From: Gibbula magus
Taxonomy: Eukaryota > Mollusca > Gastropoda > Trochida > Trochidae
DNA: 64,000 nucleotides
Assembly: GCA_936450465.1 (NCBI GenBank)
Contig: CAKZFU010000065.1
Span: 1-64,000, forward strand
Reading direction: 5' to 3'
Below, in pieces: positions 48,801 through 61,543 of this stretch. Both the position numbers and the translations under genes were made by a program. The notes under the pieces are model-generated. The model worked only from the letters and a program-made list of their open reading frames with translations, was not told the DNA's origin and did no database searches. Within the stretch, counting starts at the first letter, position 1, and every line of letters starts with the position of its first letter.

Positions 48801-51800
48801 GGCACGGTTTGCCGATAAGACGCTCACCGATTCCAAAAGTGAATGCGTCTATGCGACCGACAGCATGTGAGCTTCCATAGGAGACCATCAAAAGTTGTCT
48901 AGGCCAAAGTCACCTTTTGGCCCATTTTTGGGCATGACTATAACGGCACGGGTTGCCGATAAGACGGTCACCGATTCCAAAAGGGAATGCGTCTATGCGA
49001 CCGGCAGCATGTGAGCTTCCATAGGAGACCATCAAAAGTTGTCTAGGCCAAAGTGACTTTTGGCCCAAAATTGGGCCTACAGGAATGACTATAACGGCAC
49101 GGTTTGCCGATAAGACCCTCACCGATTCAAAAAGTGAATGCGTCTATGCGACTGACAGCATGTGAGCTTCCATAGGAGACCATCAAAAGTTGTCTAGGCC
49201 AAAGTCACCTTTTGGCCCATTTTTGGGCATGACTATAACGGCACGGGTTGCCGATAAGACGGTCACCGATTCCAAAAGGGAATGCGTCTATGCGACCGGC
49301 AGCATGTGAGCTTCCATAGGAGACCATCAAAAGTTGTCTAGGCCAAAGTGACTTTTGGCCCAAAATTGGGCCTACAGGAATGACTATAACGGCACGGTTT
49401 GCCGATAAGACGCTCACCGATTCCAAAAGTGAATGCGTCTATGCGACCGACAGCATGTGAGCTTCCATAGGAGACCATCAAAAGTTGTCTAGGCCAAAGT
49501 CACCTTTTGGCCCATTTTTGGGCATGACTATAACGGCACGGGTTGCCGATAAGACGGTCACCGATTCCAAAAGGGAATGCGTCTATGCGACCGGCAGCAT
49601 GTGAGCTTCCATAGGAGACCATCAAAAGTTGTCTAGGCCAAAGTGACTTTTGGCCCAAAATTGGGCCTACAGGAATGACTATAACGGCACGGTTTGCCGA
49701 TAAGACGCTCACCGATTCCAAAAGTGAATGCGTCTATGCGACCGACAGCATGTGAGCTTCCATAGGAGACCATCAAAAGTTGTCTAGGCCAAAGTCACCT
49801 TTTGGCCCATTTTTGGGCATGACTATAACGGCACGGGTTGCCGATAAGACGGTCACCGATTCCAAAAGGGAATGCGTCTATGCGACCGGCAGCATGTGAG
49901 CTTCCATAGGAGACCATCAAAAGTTGTCTAGGCCAAAGTGACTTTTGGCCCAAAATTGGGCCTACAGGAATGACTATAACGGCACGGTTTGCCGATAAGA
50001 CGCTCACCGATTCCAAAAGTGAATGCGTCTATGCGACCGACAGCATGTGAGCTTCCATAGGAGACCATCAAAAGTTGTCTAGGCCAAAGTCACCTTTTGG
50101 CCCATTTTTGGGCATGACTATAACGGCACGGGTTGCCGATAAGACGGTCACCGATTCCAAAAGGGAATGCGTCTATGCGACCGGCAGCATGTGAGCTTCC
50201 ATAGGAGACCATCAAAAGTTGTCTAGGCCAAAGTGACTTTTGGCCCAAAATTGGGCCTACAGGAATGACTATAACGGCACGGTTTGCCGATAAGACGCTC
50301 ACCGATTCCAAAAGTGAATGCGTCTATGCGACCGACAGCATGTGAGCTTCCATAGGAGACCATCAAAAGTTGTCTAGGCCAAAGTCACCTTTTGGCCCAT
50401 TTTTGGGCATGACTATAACGGCACGGGTTGCCGATAAGACGGTCACCGATTCCAAAAGGGAATGCGTCTATGCGACCGGCAGCATGTGAGCTTCCATAGG
50501 AGACCATCAAAAGTTGTCTAGGCCAAAGTGACTTTTGGCCCAAAATTGGGCCTACAGGAATGACTATAACGGCACGGTTTGCCGATAAGACGCTCACCGA
50601 TTCCAAAAGTGAATGCGTCTATGCGACCGACAGCATGTGAGCTTCCATAGGAGACCATCAAAAGTTGTCTAGGCCAAAGTCACCTTTTGGCCCATTTTTG
50701 GGCATGACTATAACGGCACGGGTTGCCGATAAGACGGTCACCGATTCCAAAAGGGAATGCGTCTATGCGACCGGCAGCATGTGAGCTTCCATAGGAGACC
50801 ATCAAAAGTTGTCTAGGCCAAAGTGACTTTTGGCCCAAAATTGGGCCTACAGGAATGACTATAACGGCACGGTTTGCCGATAAGACGCTCACCGATTACA
50901 AAAGTGAATGCGTCTATGCGACCGACAGCATGTGAGCTTCCATAGGAGACCATCAAAAGTTGTCTAGGCCAAAGTCACCTTTTGGCCCATTTTTGGGCAT
51001 GACTATAACGGCACGGGTTGCCGATAAGACGGTCACCGATTCCAAAAGGGAATGCGTCTATGCGACCGGCAGCATGTGAGCTTCCATAGGAGACCATCAA
51101 AAGTTGTCTAGGCCAAAGTGACTTTTGGCCCAAAATTGGGCCTACAGGAATGACTATAACGGCACGGTTTGCCGATAAGACGCTCACCGATTCCAAAAGT
51201 GAATGCGTCTATGCGACCGACAGCATGTGAGCTTCCATAGGAGACCATCAAAAGTTGTCTAGGCCAAAGTCACCTTTTGCCCCATTTTTGGGCATGACTA
51301 TAACGGCACGGGTTGCCGATAAGACGGTCACCGATTCCAAAAGGGAATGCGTCTATGCGACCGGCAGCATGTGAGCTTCCATAGGAGACCATCAAAAGTT
51401 GTCTAGGCCAAAGTGACTTTTGGCCCAAAATTGGGCCTACAGGAATGACTATAACGGCACGGTTTGCCGATAAGACGCTCACCGATTCCAAAAGTGAATG
51501 GGTCTATGCGACTGACAGCATGTGAGCTTCCATAGGAGACCATCAAAAGTTGTCTAGGCCAAAGTCACCTTTTGGCCCATTTTTGGGCATGACTATAACG
51601 GCACGGGTTGCCGATAAGACGGTCACCGATTCCAAAAGGGAATGCGTCTATGCGACCGGCAGCATGTGAGCTTCCATAGGAGACCATCAAAAGTTGTCTA
51701 GGCCAAAGTGACTTTTGGCCCAAAATTGGGCCTACAGGAATGACTATAACGGCACGGTTTGCCGATAAGACGCTCACCGATTCCAAAAGTGAATGCGTCT

Positions 51801-52120
51801 ATGCGACCGACAGCATGTGAGCTTCCATAGGAGACCATCAAAAGTTGTCTAGGCCAAAGTCACCTTTTGGCCCATTTTTGGGCATGACTATAACTGCACG
51901 GGTTGCCGATAAGACGGTCACCGATTCCAAAAGCGAATGCGTCTATGCGACCGGCAGCATGTGAGCTTCCATAGGAGACCATCAAAAGTTGTCTAGGCCA
52001 AAGTGACTTTTGGCCCAAAATTGGGCCTACAGGAATGACTATAACGGCACGGTTTGCCGATAAGACGCTCACCGATTCCAAAAGTGAATGTGTCTATGCG
52101 ACCGACAGCATGTGAGCTTC
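42825..52120 (+). repeat. Homogeneous dimer block 2: A plus 31 B-A dimers
   Basis: Strict alternation from 42976 every 295 bp with no length change. Private changes include GCTCAACG (43222), CTAGGACA (43738), CACAGG (44230), AATACGG (45423), GAATTTGTC (45155), AAGACCCTC with GACTGAC (46167/46203 and 49117/49153), GTCATCG (46316), CTAGGCG (47672), GTCAAGG (47864) and AACTGCAC near 51895. No other feature. Confidence 0.9.
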
Positions 52121-52264
52121 CATAGGAGACCATCAAAAGTTGTCTAGGCCAAAGTCACCTTTTGGCCCATTTTTGGGCATGACTATAACGGCACGGTTTG
52201 CCGATAAGACGCTCACCGATTCCAAAAGTGAATGCGTCTATGCGACCGACAGCATGTGAGCTTC
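52121..52264 (+). repeat. B/A chimeric monomer
   Basis: B dyads (GTCACC, CCCATTTTTGGG) followed by A states at all four diagnostic positions (CGGTTT, GCTCACC, AAAAGTG, CCGACAG); 144 bp. It is followed by an ordinary B. Confidence 0.85.
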
Positions 52265-55200
52265 CATAGGAGACCATCAAAAGTTGTCTAGGCCAAAGTC
52301 ACCTTTTGGCCCATTTTTGGGCATGACTATAACGGCACGGGTTGCCGATAAGCGGTCACCGATTCCAAAAGGGAATGCGTCTATGCGACCGGCAGCATGT
52401 GAGCTTCCATAGGAGACCATCAAAAGTTGTCTAGGCCAAAGTGACTTTTGGCCCAAAATTGGGCCTACAGGAATGACTATAACGGCACGGTTTGCCGATA
52501 AGACGCTCACCGATTCCAAAAGTGAATGCGTCTATGCGACCGACAGCATGTGAGCTTCCATAGGAGACCATCAAAAGTTGTCTAGGCCAAAGTCACCTTT
52601 TGGCCCATTTTTGGGCATGACTATAACGGCACGGGTTGCCGATAAGACGGTCACCGATTCCAAAAGTGAATGCGTCTATGCGACCGGCAGCATGTGAGCT
52701 TCCATAGGAGACCATCAAAAGTTGTCTAGGCCAAAGTGACTTTTGGCCCAAAATTGGGCCTACAGGAATGACTATAACGGCACGGTTTGCCGATAAGACG
52801 CTCACCGATTCCAAAAGTGAATGCGTCTATGTGACCGACAGCATGTGAGCTTCCATAGGAGACCATCAAAAGTTGTCTAGGCCAAAGTCACCTTTTGGCC
52901 CATTTTTGGGCATGACTATAACGGCATGGGTTGCCGATAAGACGGTCACCGATTCCAAAAGGGAATGCGTCTATGCGACCGGCAGCATGTGAGCTTCCAT
53001 AGGAGACCATCAAAAGTTGTCTAGGCCAAAGTGACTTTTGGCCCAAAATTGGGCCTACAGGAATGACTATAACGGCACGGTTTGCCGATAGGATGCTCAC
53101 CGATTCCAAAAGTGAATGCGTCTATGCGACCGACAGCATGTGAGCTTCCATAGGAGACCATCAAAAGTTGTCTAGGCCAAAGTCACCTTTTGGCCCATTT
53201 TTGGGCATGACTATAACGGCACGGGTTGCCGATAAGACGGTCACCGATTCCAAAAGGGAATGCGTCTATGCGACCGTCAGCATGTGAGCTTCCATAGGAG
53301 ACCATCAAAAGTTGTCTAGGCCAAAGTGACTTTTGGCCCAAAATTGGGCCTACAGGAATGACTATAACGGCACGGTTTGCCGATAAGACGGTCACCGATT
53401 CCAAAAGTGAATGCGTCTATGCGACCGACAGCATGTGAGCTTCCATAGGAGACCATCAAAAGTTGTCTAGGCCAAAGTCACCTTTTGGCCCATTTTTGGG
53501 CATGACTATAACGGCACGGGTTGCCAATAAGACGGTCACCGATTCCAAAAGGGAATGCGTTTATGCGACCGGCAGCATGTGAGCTTCCATAGGAGACCAT
53601 CAAAAGTTGTCTAGGCCAAAGTGACTTTTGGCCCAAAATTGGGCCTACAGGAATGACTATAACGGCACGGTTTGCCGATAAGACGCTAACCGATTCCAAA
53701 AGTGAATGCGTCTATGCGACCGACAGCATGTGAGCTTCCATAGGAGACCATCAAAAGTTGTCTAGGCCAAAGTCACCTTTTGGCCCATTTTTGGGCATGA
53801 CTATAACGGCACGGGTTGCCGATAAGACGGTCACCGATTCCAAAAGGGAATGCGTCTATGCGACCGGCAGCATGTGAGCTTCCATAGGAGACCATCAAAA
53901 GTTGTCTAGGCCAAAGTGACTTTTGGCCCAAAATTGGGCCTACAGGAATGACTATAACGGCACGGTTTGCCGATAAGACGCTCACCGATTCCAAAAGTGA
54001 ATACGTCTATGCGACCGACAGCATGTGAGCTTCCATAGGAGACCATCAAAAGTTGTCTAGGCCAAAGTCACCTTTTGGCCCATTTTTGGGCATGACTATA
54101 ACGGCACGGGTTGCCGATAAGACGGTCACCGATTCCAAAAGGGAATGCGTCTATGCGACCGGCAGCATGTGAGCTTCCATAGGAGACCATCAAAAGTTGT
54201 CTATGCCAAAGTGACTTTTGGCCCAAAATTGGGCCTACAGGAATGACTATAACGGCACGGTTTGCCGATAAGACGCTCACCGATTCCAAAAGTGAATGCG
54301 TCTATGCGACCGACAGCATGTGAGCTTCCATAGGAGACCATCAAAAGTTGTCTAGGCCAAAGTCACCTTTTGGCCCATTTTTGGGCATGACTATAACGGC
54401 ACGGGTTGCCGATAAGACGGTCACTGATTCCAAAAGGGAATGCGTCTATGCGACCGGCAGCATGTGAGCTTCCATAGGAGACCATCAAAAGTTGTCTACG
54501 CCAAAGTGACTTTTGGCACAAAATTGGGCCTACAGGAATGACTATAACGGCACGGTTTGCCGATAAGACGCTCACCGATTCCAAAAGTGAATGCGTCTAT
54601 GCGACCGACAGCATGTGAGCTTCCATAGGAGACCATCAAAAGTTGTCTAGGCCAAAGTCACCTTTTGGCCCATTTTTGGGCATGACTATAACGGCACGGG
54701 TTGCCGATAAGACGGTCACCGATTCCAAAAGGGAATGCGTCTATGCGACCGGCAGCATGTGAGCTTCCATAGGAGACCATCAAAAGTTGTCTAGGCCAAA
54801 GTGACTTTTGGCCCAAAATTGGGCCTACAGGAATGACTATAACGGCACGGTTTGCCGATAAGACGCTCACCGATTCCAAAAGTGAATGCGTCTATGCGAC
54901 CGACAGCATGTGAGCTTCCATAGGAGACCATCAAAAGTTGTCTAGGCCAAAGTCACCTTTTGGCCCATTTTTGGGCATGACTATAACGGCACGGGTTGCC
55001 GATAAGACGGTCACCGATTCCAAAAGGGAATGCGTCTATGCGACCGGCAGCATGTGAGCTTCCATAGGAGACCATCAAAAGTTGTCTAGGCCAAAGTGAC
55101 TTTTGGCCCAAAATTGGGCCTACAGGAATGACTATAACGGCACGGTTTGCCGATAAGACGCTCACCGATTCCAAAAGTGAATGCGTCTATGCGACCGACA

Positions 55201-55652
55201 GCATGTGAGCTTCCATAGGAGACCATCAAAAGTTGTCTAGGCCAAAGTCACCTTTTGGCCCATTTTTGGGCATGACTATAACGGCACGGGTTGCCGATAA
55301 GACGGTCACCGATTCCAAAAGGGAATGCGTCTATGCGACCGGCAGCATGTGAGCTTCCATAGGAGACCATCAAAAGTTGTCTAGGCCAAAGTGACTTTTG
55401 GCCCAAAATTGGGCCTACAGGAATGACTATAACGGCACGGTTTGCCGATAAGACGCTCACCGATTCCAAAAGTGAATGCGTCTATGCGACCGACAGCATG
55501 TGAGCTTCCATAGGAGACCATCAAAAGTTGTCTAGGCCAAAGTCACCTTTTGGCCCATTTTTGGGCATGACTATAACGGCACGGGTTGCCGATAAGACGG
55601 TCACCGATTCCAAAAGGGAATGCGTCTATGCGACCGGCAGCATGTGAGCTTC
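52265..55652 (+). repeat. 143-bp B, A, then ten regular dimers and B
   Basis: The first B (52265) has lost one base (GATAAGCGGTC). Dimers then start at 52559 and every 295 bp, ending with B at 55509. Point changes are denser than in neighbouring blocks, for example GGCATGG (52927), TAGGATGCTC (53094), GCCAATAAG (53526), CACTGATT (54425), CTATGCC and TTGGCACAA. Confidence 0.86.
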
Positions 55653-56249
55653 CATAGGAGACCATCAAAAGTTGTCTAGGCCAAAGTGACTTTTGGCCCA
55701 AAATTGGGCCTACAGGAATGACTATAACGGCACGGTTTGCCGATAAGACGCTCACCGATTCCAAAAGTGAATGCGTCTATGCGACCGACAGCATGTGAGC
55801 TTCCATAGGAGACCATCAAAAGTTGTCTAGGCCAAAGTGACTTTTGGCCCAAAATTGGGCCTACAGGAATGACTATAACGGCACGGTTTGCCGATAAGAC
55901 GCTCACCGATTCCAAAAGTGAATGCGTCTATGCGACCGACAGCATGTGAGCTTCCATAGGAGACCATCAAAAGTTGTCTAGGCCAAAGTCACCTTTTGGC
56001 CCATTTTTGGGCATGACTATAACGGCACGGGTTGCCGATAAGACGGTCACCGATTCCAAAAGGGAATGCGTCTATGCGACCGGCAGCATGTGAGCTTCCA
56101 TAGGAGACCATCAAAAGTTGTCTAGGCCAAAGTGACTTTTGGCCCAAAATAGGGCCTACAGGAATGACTATAAAGGCACGGTTTGCCGATAAGACGCTCA
56201 CCGATTCCAAAAGTGAATGGGTCTATGCGACCGACAGCATGTGAGCTTC
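55653..56249 (+). repeat. A-A-B-A segment
   Basis: A 55653, A 55804, B 55955 and A 56099. The last A carries AATAGGGCC, TATAAAGG (56174) and GAATGGGTC (56220). The latter two recur together at 58964/59010 and 59849/59895. Confidence 0.84.
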
Positions 56250-57118
56250 CATAGGAGACCATCAAAAGTTGTCTAGGCCAAAGTCACCTTTTGGCCCATT
56301 TTTGGGCATGACTATAACGGCACGGGTTGCCGATAAGACGGTCACCGATTCCAAAAGGGAATGCGACCGGCAGCATGTGAGCTTCCATAGGAGACCATCA
56401 AAAGTTGTCTAGGCCAAAGTGACTTTTGGCCCAAAATTGGGCCTACAGGAATGACTATAACGGCACGGTTTGCCGATAAGACGCTCACCGATTCCAAAAG
56501 TGAATGCGTCTATGCGACCGACAGCATGTGAGCTTCCATAGGAGACCATCAAAAGTTGTCTAGGCCAAAGTCACCTTTTGGCCCATTTTTGGGCATGACT
56601 ATAACGGCACGGGTTGCCGATAAGACGGTCACCGATTCCAAAAGGGAATGCGTCTATGCGACCGGCAGCATGTGAGCTTCCATAGGAGACCATCAAAAGT
56701 TGTCTAGGCCAAAGTGACTTTTGGCCCAAAATTGGGCCTACAGGAATGACTATAACGGCACGGTTTGCCGATAAGACGCTCACCGATTCCAAAAGTGAAT
56801 GCGTCTATGCGACCGACAGCATGTGAGCTTCCATAGGAGACCATCAAAAGTTGTCTAGGCCAAAGTGACTTTTGGCCCAAAATTGGGCCTACAGGAATGA
56901 CTATAACGGCACGGTTTGCCGATAAGACGCTCACCGATTCCAAAAGTGAATGCGTCTATGCGACCGACAGCATGTGAGCTTCCATAGGAGACCATCAAAA
57001 GTTGTCTAGGCCAAAGTCACCTTTTGGCCCATTTTTGGGCATGACTATAACGGCACGGGTTGCCGATAAGACGGTCACCGATTCCAAAAGGGAATGCGAC
57101 CGGCAGCATGTGAGCTTC
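56250..57118 (+). repeat. Tandem 733-bp duplication marked by 8-bp-deleted B
   Basis: A B monomer of 136 bp starts at 56250 and again at 56983, 733 bp later; between them lie A, B, A, A. Both have GGGAATGCGACCGG, lacking 8 bp between two direct copies of ATGCG. The shared deletion shows the B-A-B-A-A block (56250-56982) was duplicated after the deletion arose. Confidence 0.87.
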
Positions 57119-60100
57119 CATAGGAGACCATCAAAAGTTGTCTAGGCCAAAGTGACTTTTGGCCCAAAATTGGGCCTACAGGAATGACTATAACGGCACG
57201 GTTTGCCGATAAGACGCTCACCGATTCCAAAAGTGAATGCGTCTATGCGACCGACAGCATGTGAGCTTCCATAGGAGACCATCAAAAGTTGTCTAGGCCA
57301 AAGTCACCTTTTGGCCCATTTTTGGGCATGACTATAACGGCACGGGTTGCCGATAAGACGGTCACCGATTCCAAAAGGGAATGCGTCTATGCGACCGGCA
57401 GCATGTGAGCTTCCATAGGAGACCATCAAAAGTTGTCTAGGCCAAAGTGACTTTTGGCCCAAAATTGGGCCTACAGGAATGACTATAACGGCACGGTTTG
57501 CCGATAAGACGCTCACCGATTCCAAAAGAGAATGCATCTATGCGACCGACAGCATGTGAGCTTCCATAGGAGACCATCAAAAGTTGTCTAGGCCAAAGTC
57601 ACCTTTTGGCCCATTTTTGGGCATGACTATAACGGCACGGGTTGCCGATAAGACGGTCACCGATTCCAAAAGGGAATGCGTCTATGCGACCGGCAGCATG
57701 TGAGCTTCCATAGGAGACCATCAAAAGTTGTCTAGGCCAAAGTGACTTTTGGCCCAAAATTGGGCCTACAGGAATGACTATAACGGCACGGTTTGCCGAT
57801 AAGACGCTCACCGATTCCAAAAGTGAATGCGTCTATGCGACCGACAGCATGTGAGCTTCCATAGGAGACCATCAAAAGTTGTCTAGGCCAAAGTCACCTT
57901 TTGGCCCATTTTTGGGCATGACTATAACGGCACGGGTTGCCGATAAGACGGTCACCGATTCCAAAAGGGAATGCGTCTATGCGACCGGCAGCATGTGAGC
58001 TTCCATAGGAGACCATCAAACGTTGTCAAGGCCAAAGTGACTTTTGGCCCAAAATTGGGCCTACAGGAATGACTATAACGGCACGGTTTGCCGATAAGAC
58101 GCTCACCGATTCCAAAAGTGAATGCGTCTATGCGACCGACAGCATGTGAGCTTCCATAGGAGACCATCAAAAGTTGTCTAGGCCAAAGTCACCTTTTGGC
58201 CCATTTTTGGGCATGACTATAACGGCACGGGTTGCCGATAAGACGGTCACCGATTCCAAAAGGGAATGCGTCTATGCGACCGGCAGCATGTGAGCTTCCA
58301 TAGGAGACCATCAAAAGTTGTCTAGGCCAAAGTGACTTTTGGCCCAAAATTGGGCCTACAGGAATGACTATAACGGCACGGTTTGCCGATAAGACGCTCA
58401 CCGATTCCAAAAGTGAATGCGTCTATGCGACCGACAGCATGTGAGCTTCCATAGGAGACCATCAAAAGTTGTCTAGGCCAAAGTCACCTTTTGGCCCATT
58501 TTTGGGCATGACTATAACGGCACGGGTTGCCGATAAGACGGTCACCGATTCCAAAAGGGAATGCGTCTATGCGACCGGCAGCATGTGAGCTTCCATAGGA
58601 GACCATCAAAAGTTGTCTAGGCCAAAGTGACTTTTGGCCCAAAATTGGGCCTACAGGAATGACTATAACGGCACGGTTTGCCGATAAGACGCTCACCGAT
58701 TCCAAAAGTGAATGCGTCTATGCGACCGACAGCATGTGAGCTTCCATAGGAGACCATCAAAAGTTGTCTAGGCCAAAGTCACCTTTTGGCCCATTTTTGG
58801 GCATGACTATAACGGCACGGGTTGCCGATAAGACGGTCACCGATTCCAAAAGGGAATGCGTCTATGCGACCGGCAGCATGTGAGCTTCCATAGGAGACCA
58901 TCAAAAGTTGTCTAGGCCAAAGTGACTTTTTGCCCAAAATTGGGCCTACAGGAATGACTATAAAGGCACGGTTTGCCGATAAGACGCTCACCGATTCCAA
59001 AAGTGAATGGGTCTATGCGACCGACAGCATGTGAGCTTCCATAGGAGACCATCAAAAGTTGTCTAGGCCAAAGTCACCTTTTGGCCCATTTTTGGGCATG
59101 ACTATAACGGCACGGGTTGCCGATAAGACGGTCACCGATTCCAAAAGGGAATGCGTCTATGCGACCGGCAGCATGTGAGCTTCCATAGGAGACCGTCAAA
59201 AGTTGTCTAGGCCAAAGTGACTTTTGGCCCAAAATTGGGCCTACAGGAATGAATATAACGGCACGGTTTGCCGATAAGACGCTCACCGATTCCAAAAGTG
59301 AATGCGTCTATGCGACCGACAGCATGTGAGCTTCCATAGGAGACCATCAAAAGTTGTCTAGGCCAAAGTCACCTTTTGGCCCATTTTTGGGCATGACTAT
59401 AACGGCACGGGTTGCCGATAAGACGGTCACCGATTCCAAAAGGGAATGCGTCTATGCGACCGGCAGCATGTGAGCTTCCATAGGAGACCATCAAAAGTTG
59501 TCTAGGCCAAAGTGACTTTTGGCCCAAAATTGGGCCTACAGGAATGACTATAACGGCACGGTTTGCCGATAAGACGCTCACCGATTCCTAAAGTGAATGC
59601 GTCTATGCGACCGACAGCATGTGAGCTTCCATAGGAGACCATCAAAAGTTGTCTAGGCCAAAGTCACCTTTTGGCCCATTTTTGGGCATGACTATAACGG
59701 CACGGGTTGCCGATAAGACGGTCACCGATTCCAAAAGGGAATGCGTCTATGCGACCGGCAGCATGTGAGCTTCCATAGGAGACCATCAAAAGTTGTCTAG
59801 GCCAAAGTGACTTTTGGCCCAAAATTGGGCCTACAGGAATGACTATAAAGGCACGGTTTGCCGATAAGACGCTCACCGATTCCAAAAGTGAATGGGTCTA
59901 TGCGACCGACAGCATGTGAGCTTCCATAGGAGACCATCAAAAGTTGTCTAGGCCAAAGTCACCTTTTGGCCCATTTTTGGGCATGACTATAACGGCACGG
60001 GTTGCCGATAAGACGGTCACCGATTCCAAAAGGGAATGCGTCTATGCGACCGGCAGCATGTGAGCTTCCATAGGAGACCGTCAAAAGTTGTCTAGGCCAA

Positions 60101-60363
60101 AGTGACTTTTGGCCCAAAATTGGGCCTACAGGAATGACTATAACGGCACGGTTTGCCGATAAGACGCTCACCGATTCCAAAAGTGAATGCGTCTATGCGA
60201 CCGACAGCATGTGAGCTTCCATAGGAGACCATCAAAAGTTGTCTAGGCCAAAGTCACCTTTTGGCCCATTTTTGGGCATGACTATAACGGCACGGGTTGC
60301 CGATAAGACGGTCACCGATTCCAAAAGGGAATGCGTCTATGCGACCGGCAGCATGTGAGCTTC
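57119..60363 (+). repeat. A, ten regular dimers and B, with an 885-bp duplication
   Basis: Dimers start at 57270 and every 295 bp, with a final B at 60220. Three rare variants recur at a lag of exactly 885 bp (three dimers): TATAAAGG at 58964/59849, GAATGGGTC at 59010/59895 and GACCGTC at 59195/60080. The A at 58004 has CGTTGTCAAGG. Confidence 0.86.
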
Positions 60364-60665
60364 CATAGGAGACCATCAAAAGTTGTCTAGGCCAAAGTGA
60401 CTTTTGGCCCAAAATTGGGCCTACAGGAATGACTATAACGGCACGGTTTGCCGATAAGACGGTCACCGATTCCAAAAGGGAATGCGTCTATGCGACCGGC
60501 AGCATGTGAGCTTCCATAGGAGACCATCAAAAGTTGTCTAGGCCAAAGTGACTTTTAGCCCAAAATTGGGCCTACAGGAATGACTATAACAGCACGGTTT
60601 GCCGATAAGACGCTCACCGATTCCAAAAGTGAATGCGTCTATGCGACCGACAGCATGTGAGCTTC
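60364..60665 (+). repeat. A/B chimera followed by A
   Basis: The monomer at 60364-60514 is A through CGGTTT and B from GGTCACC onward. The following A (60515) has TTTTAGCCC and AACAGCACG. The switch point is different from that of the chimera at 34854. Confidence 0.84.
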
Positions 60666-61255
60666 CATAGGAGACCATCAAAAGTTGTCTAGGCCAAAGT
60701 CACCTTTTGGCCCATTTTTGGGCATGACTATAACGGCACGGGTTGCCGATAAGACGGTCACCGATTCCAAAAGGGAATGCGTCTATGCGACCGGCAGCAT
60801 GTGAGCTTCCATAGGAGACCATCAAAAGTTGTCTAGGCCAAAGTGACTTTTGGCCCAAAATTGGGCCTACAGGAATGACTATAACGGCACGGTTTGCCGA
60901 TAAGACGCTCACCGATTCCAAAAGTGAATGCGTCTATGCGACCGACAGCATGTGAGCTTCCATAGGAGACCATCAAAAGTTGTCTAGGCCAAAGTCACCT
61001 TTTGGCCCATTTTTGGGCATGACTATAACGGCACGGGTTGCCGGTAAGACGGTCACCGATTCCAAAAGGGAATGCGTCTATGCGACCGGCAGCATGTGAG
61101 CTTCCATAGGAGACCATCAAAAGTTGTCTAGGCCAAAGTGACTTTTGGCCCAAAATTGGGCCTACAGGAATGACTATAACGGCACGGTTTGCCGATAAGA
61201 CGCTCACCGATTCCAAAAGTGAATGCGTCTATGCGACCGACAGCATGTGAGCTTC
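60666..61255 (+). repeat. Two regular B-A dimers
   Basis: Dimers at 60666 and 60961; the second B has GCCGGTAAG. Nothing else. Confidence 0.87.
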
Positions 61256-61543
61256 CATAGGAGACCATCAAAAGTTGTCTAGGCCAAAGTCACCTTTTGG
61301 CCCATTTTTGGGCATGACTATAACGGCACGGGTTGCCGATAAGACGGTCACCGATTCCAAAAGGGAATGCGTCTATGCGACCGGCAGCATGTGAGCTTCC
61401 ATAGGAGACCATCAAAAGTTGTCTAGGCCAAAGTCACCTTTTGGCCCATTTTTGGGCATGACTATAACGGCACGGGTTGCCGATAAGACGGTCTCCGATT
61501 CCAAAAGGGAATGCGTCTATGCGACCGGCAGCATGTGAGCTTC
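61256..61543 (+). repeat. Double-B junction
   Basis: B monomers at 61256-61399 and 61400-61543, the second with GGTCTCCG. Whole-monomer change, register kept. Confidence 0.86.

Noticed and set aside
47864..58028. GTCAAGG variants 10164 bp apart as evidence of a 10-kb duplication.
   Set aside because: Only one variant is shared at that lag and the neighbouring private variants differ, so recurrence or a short conversion tract is as likely.
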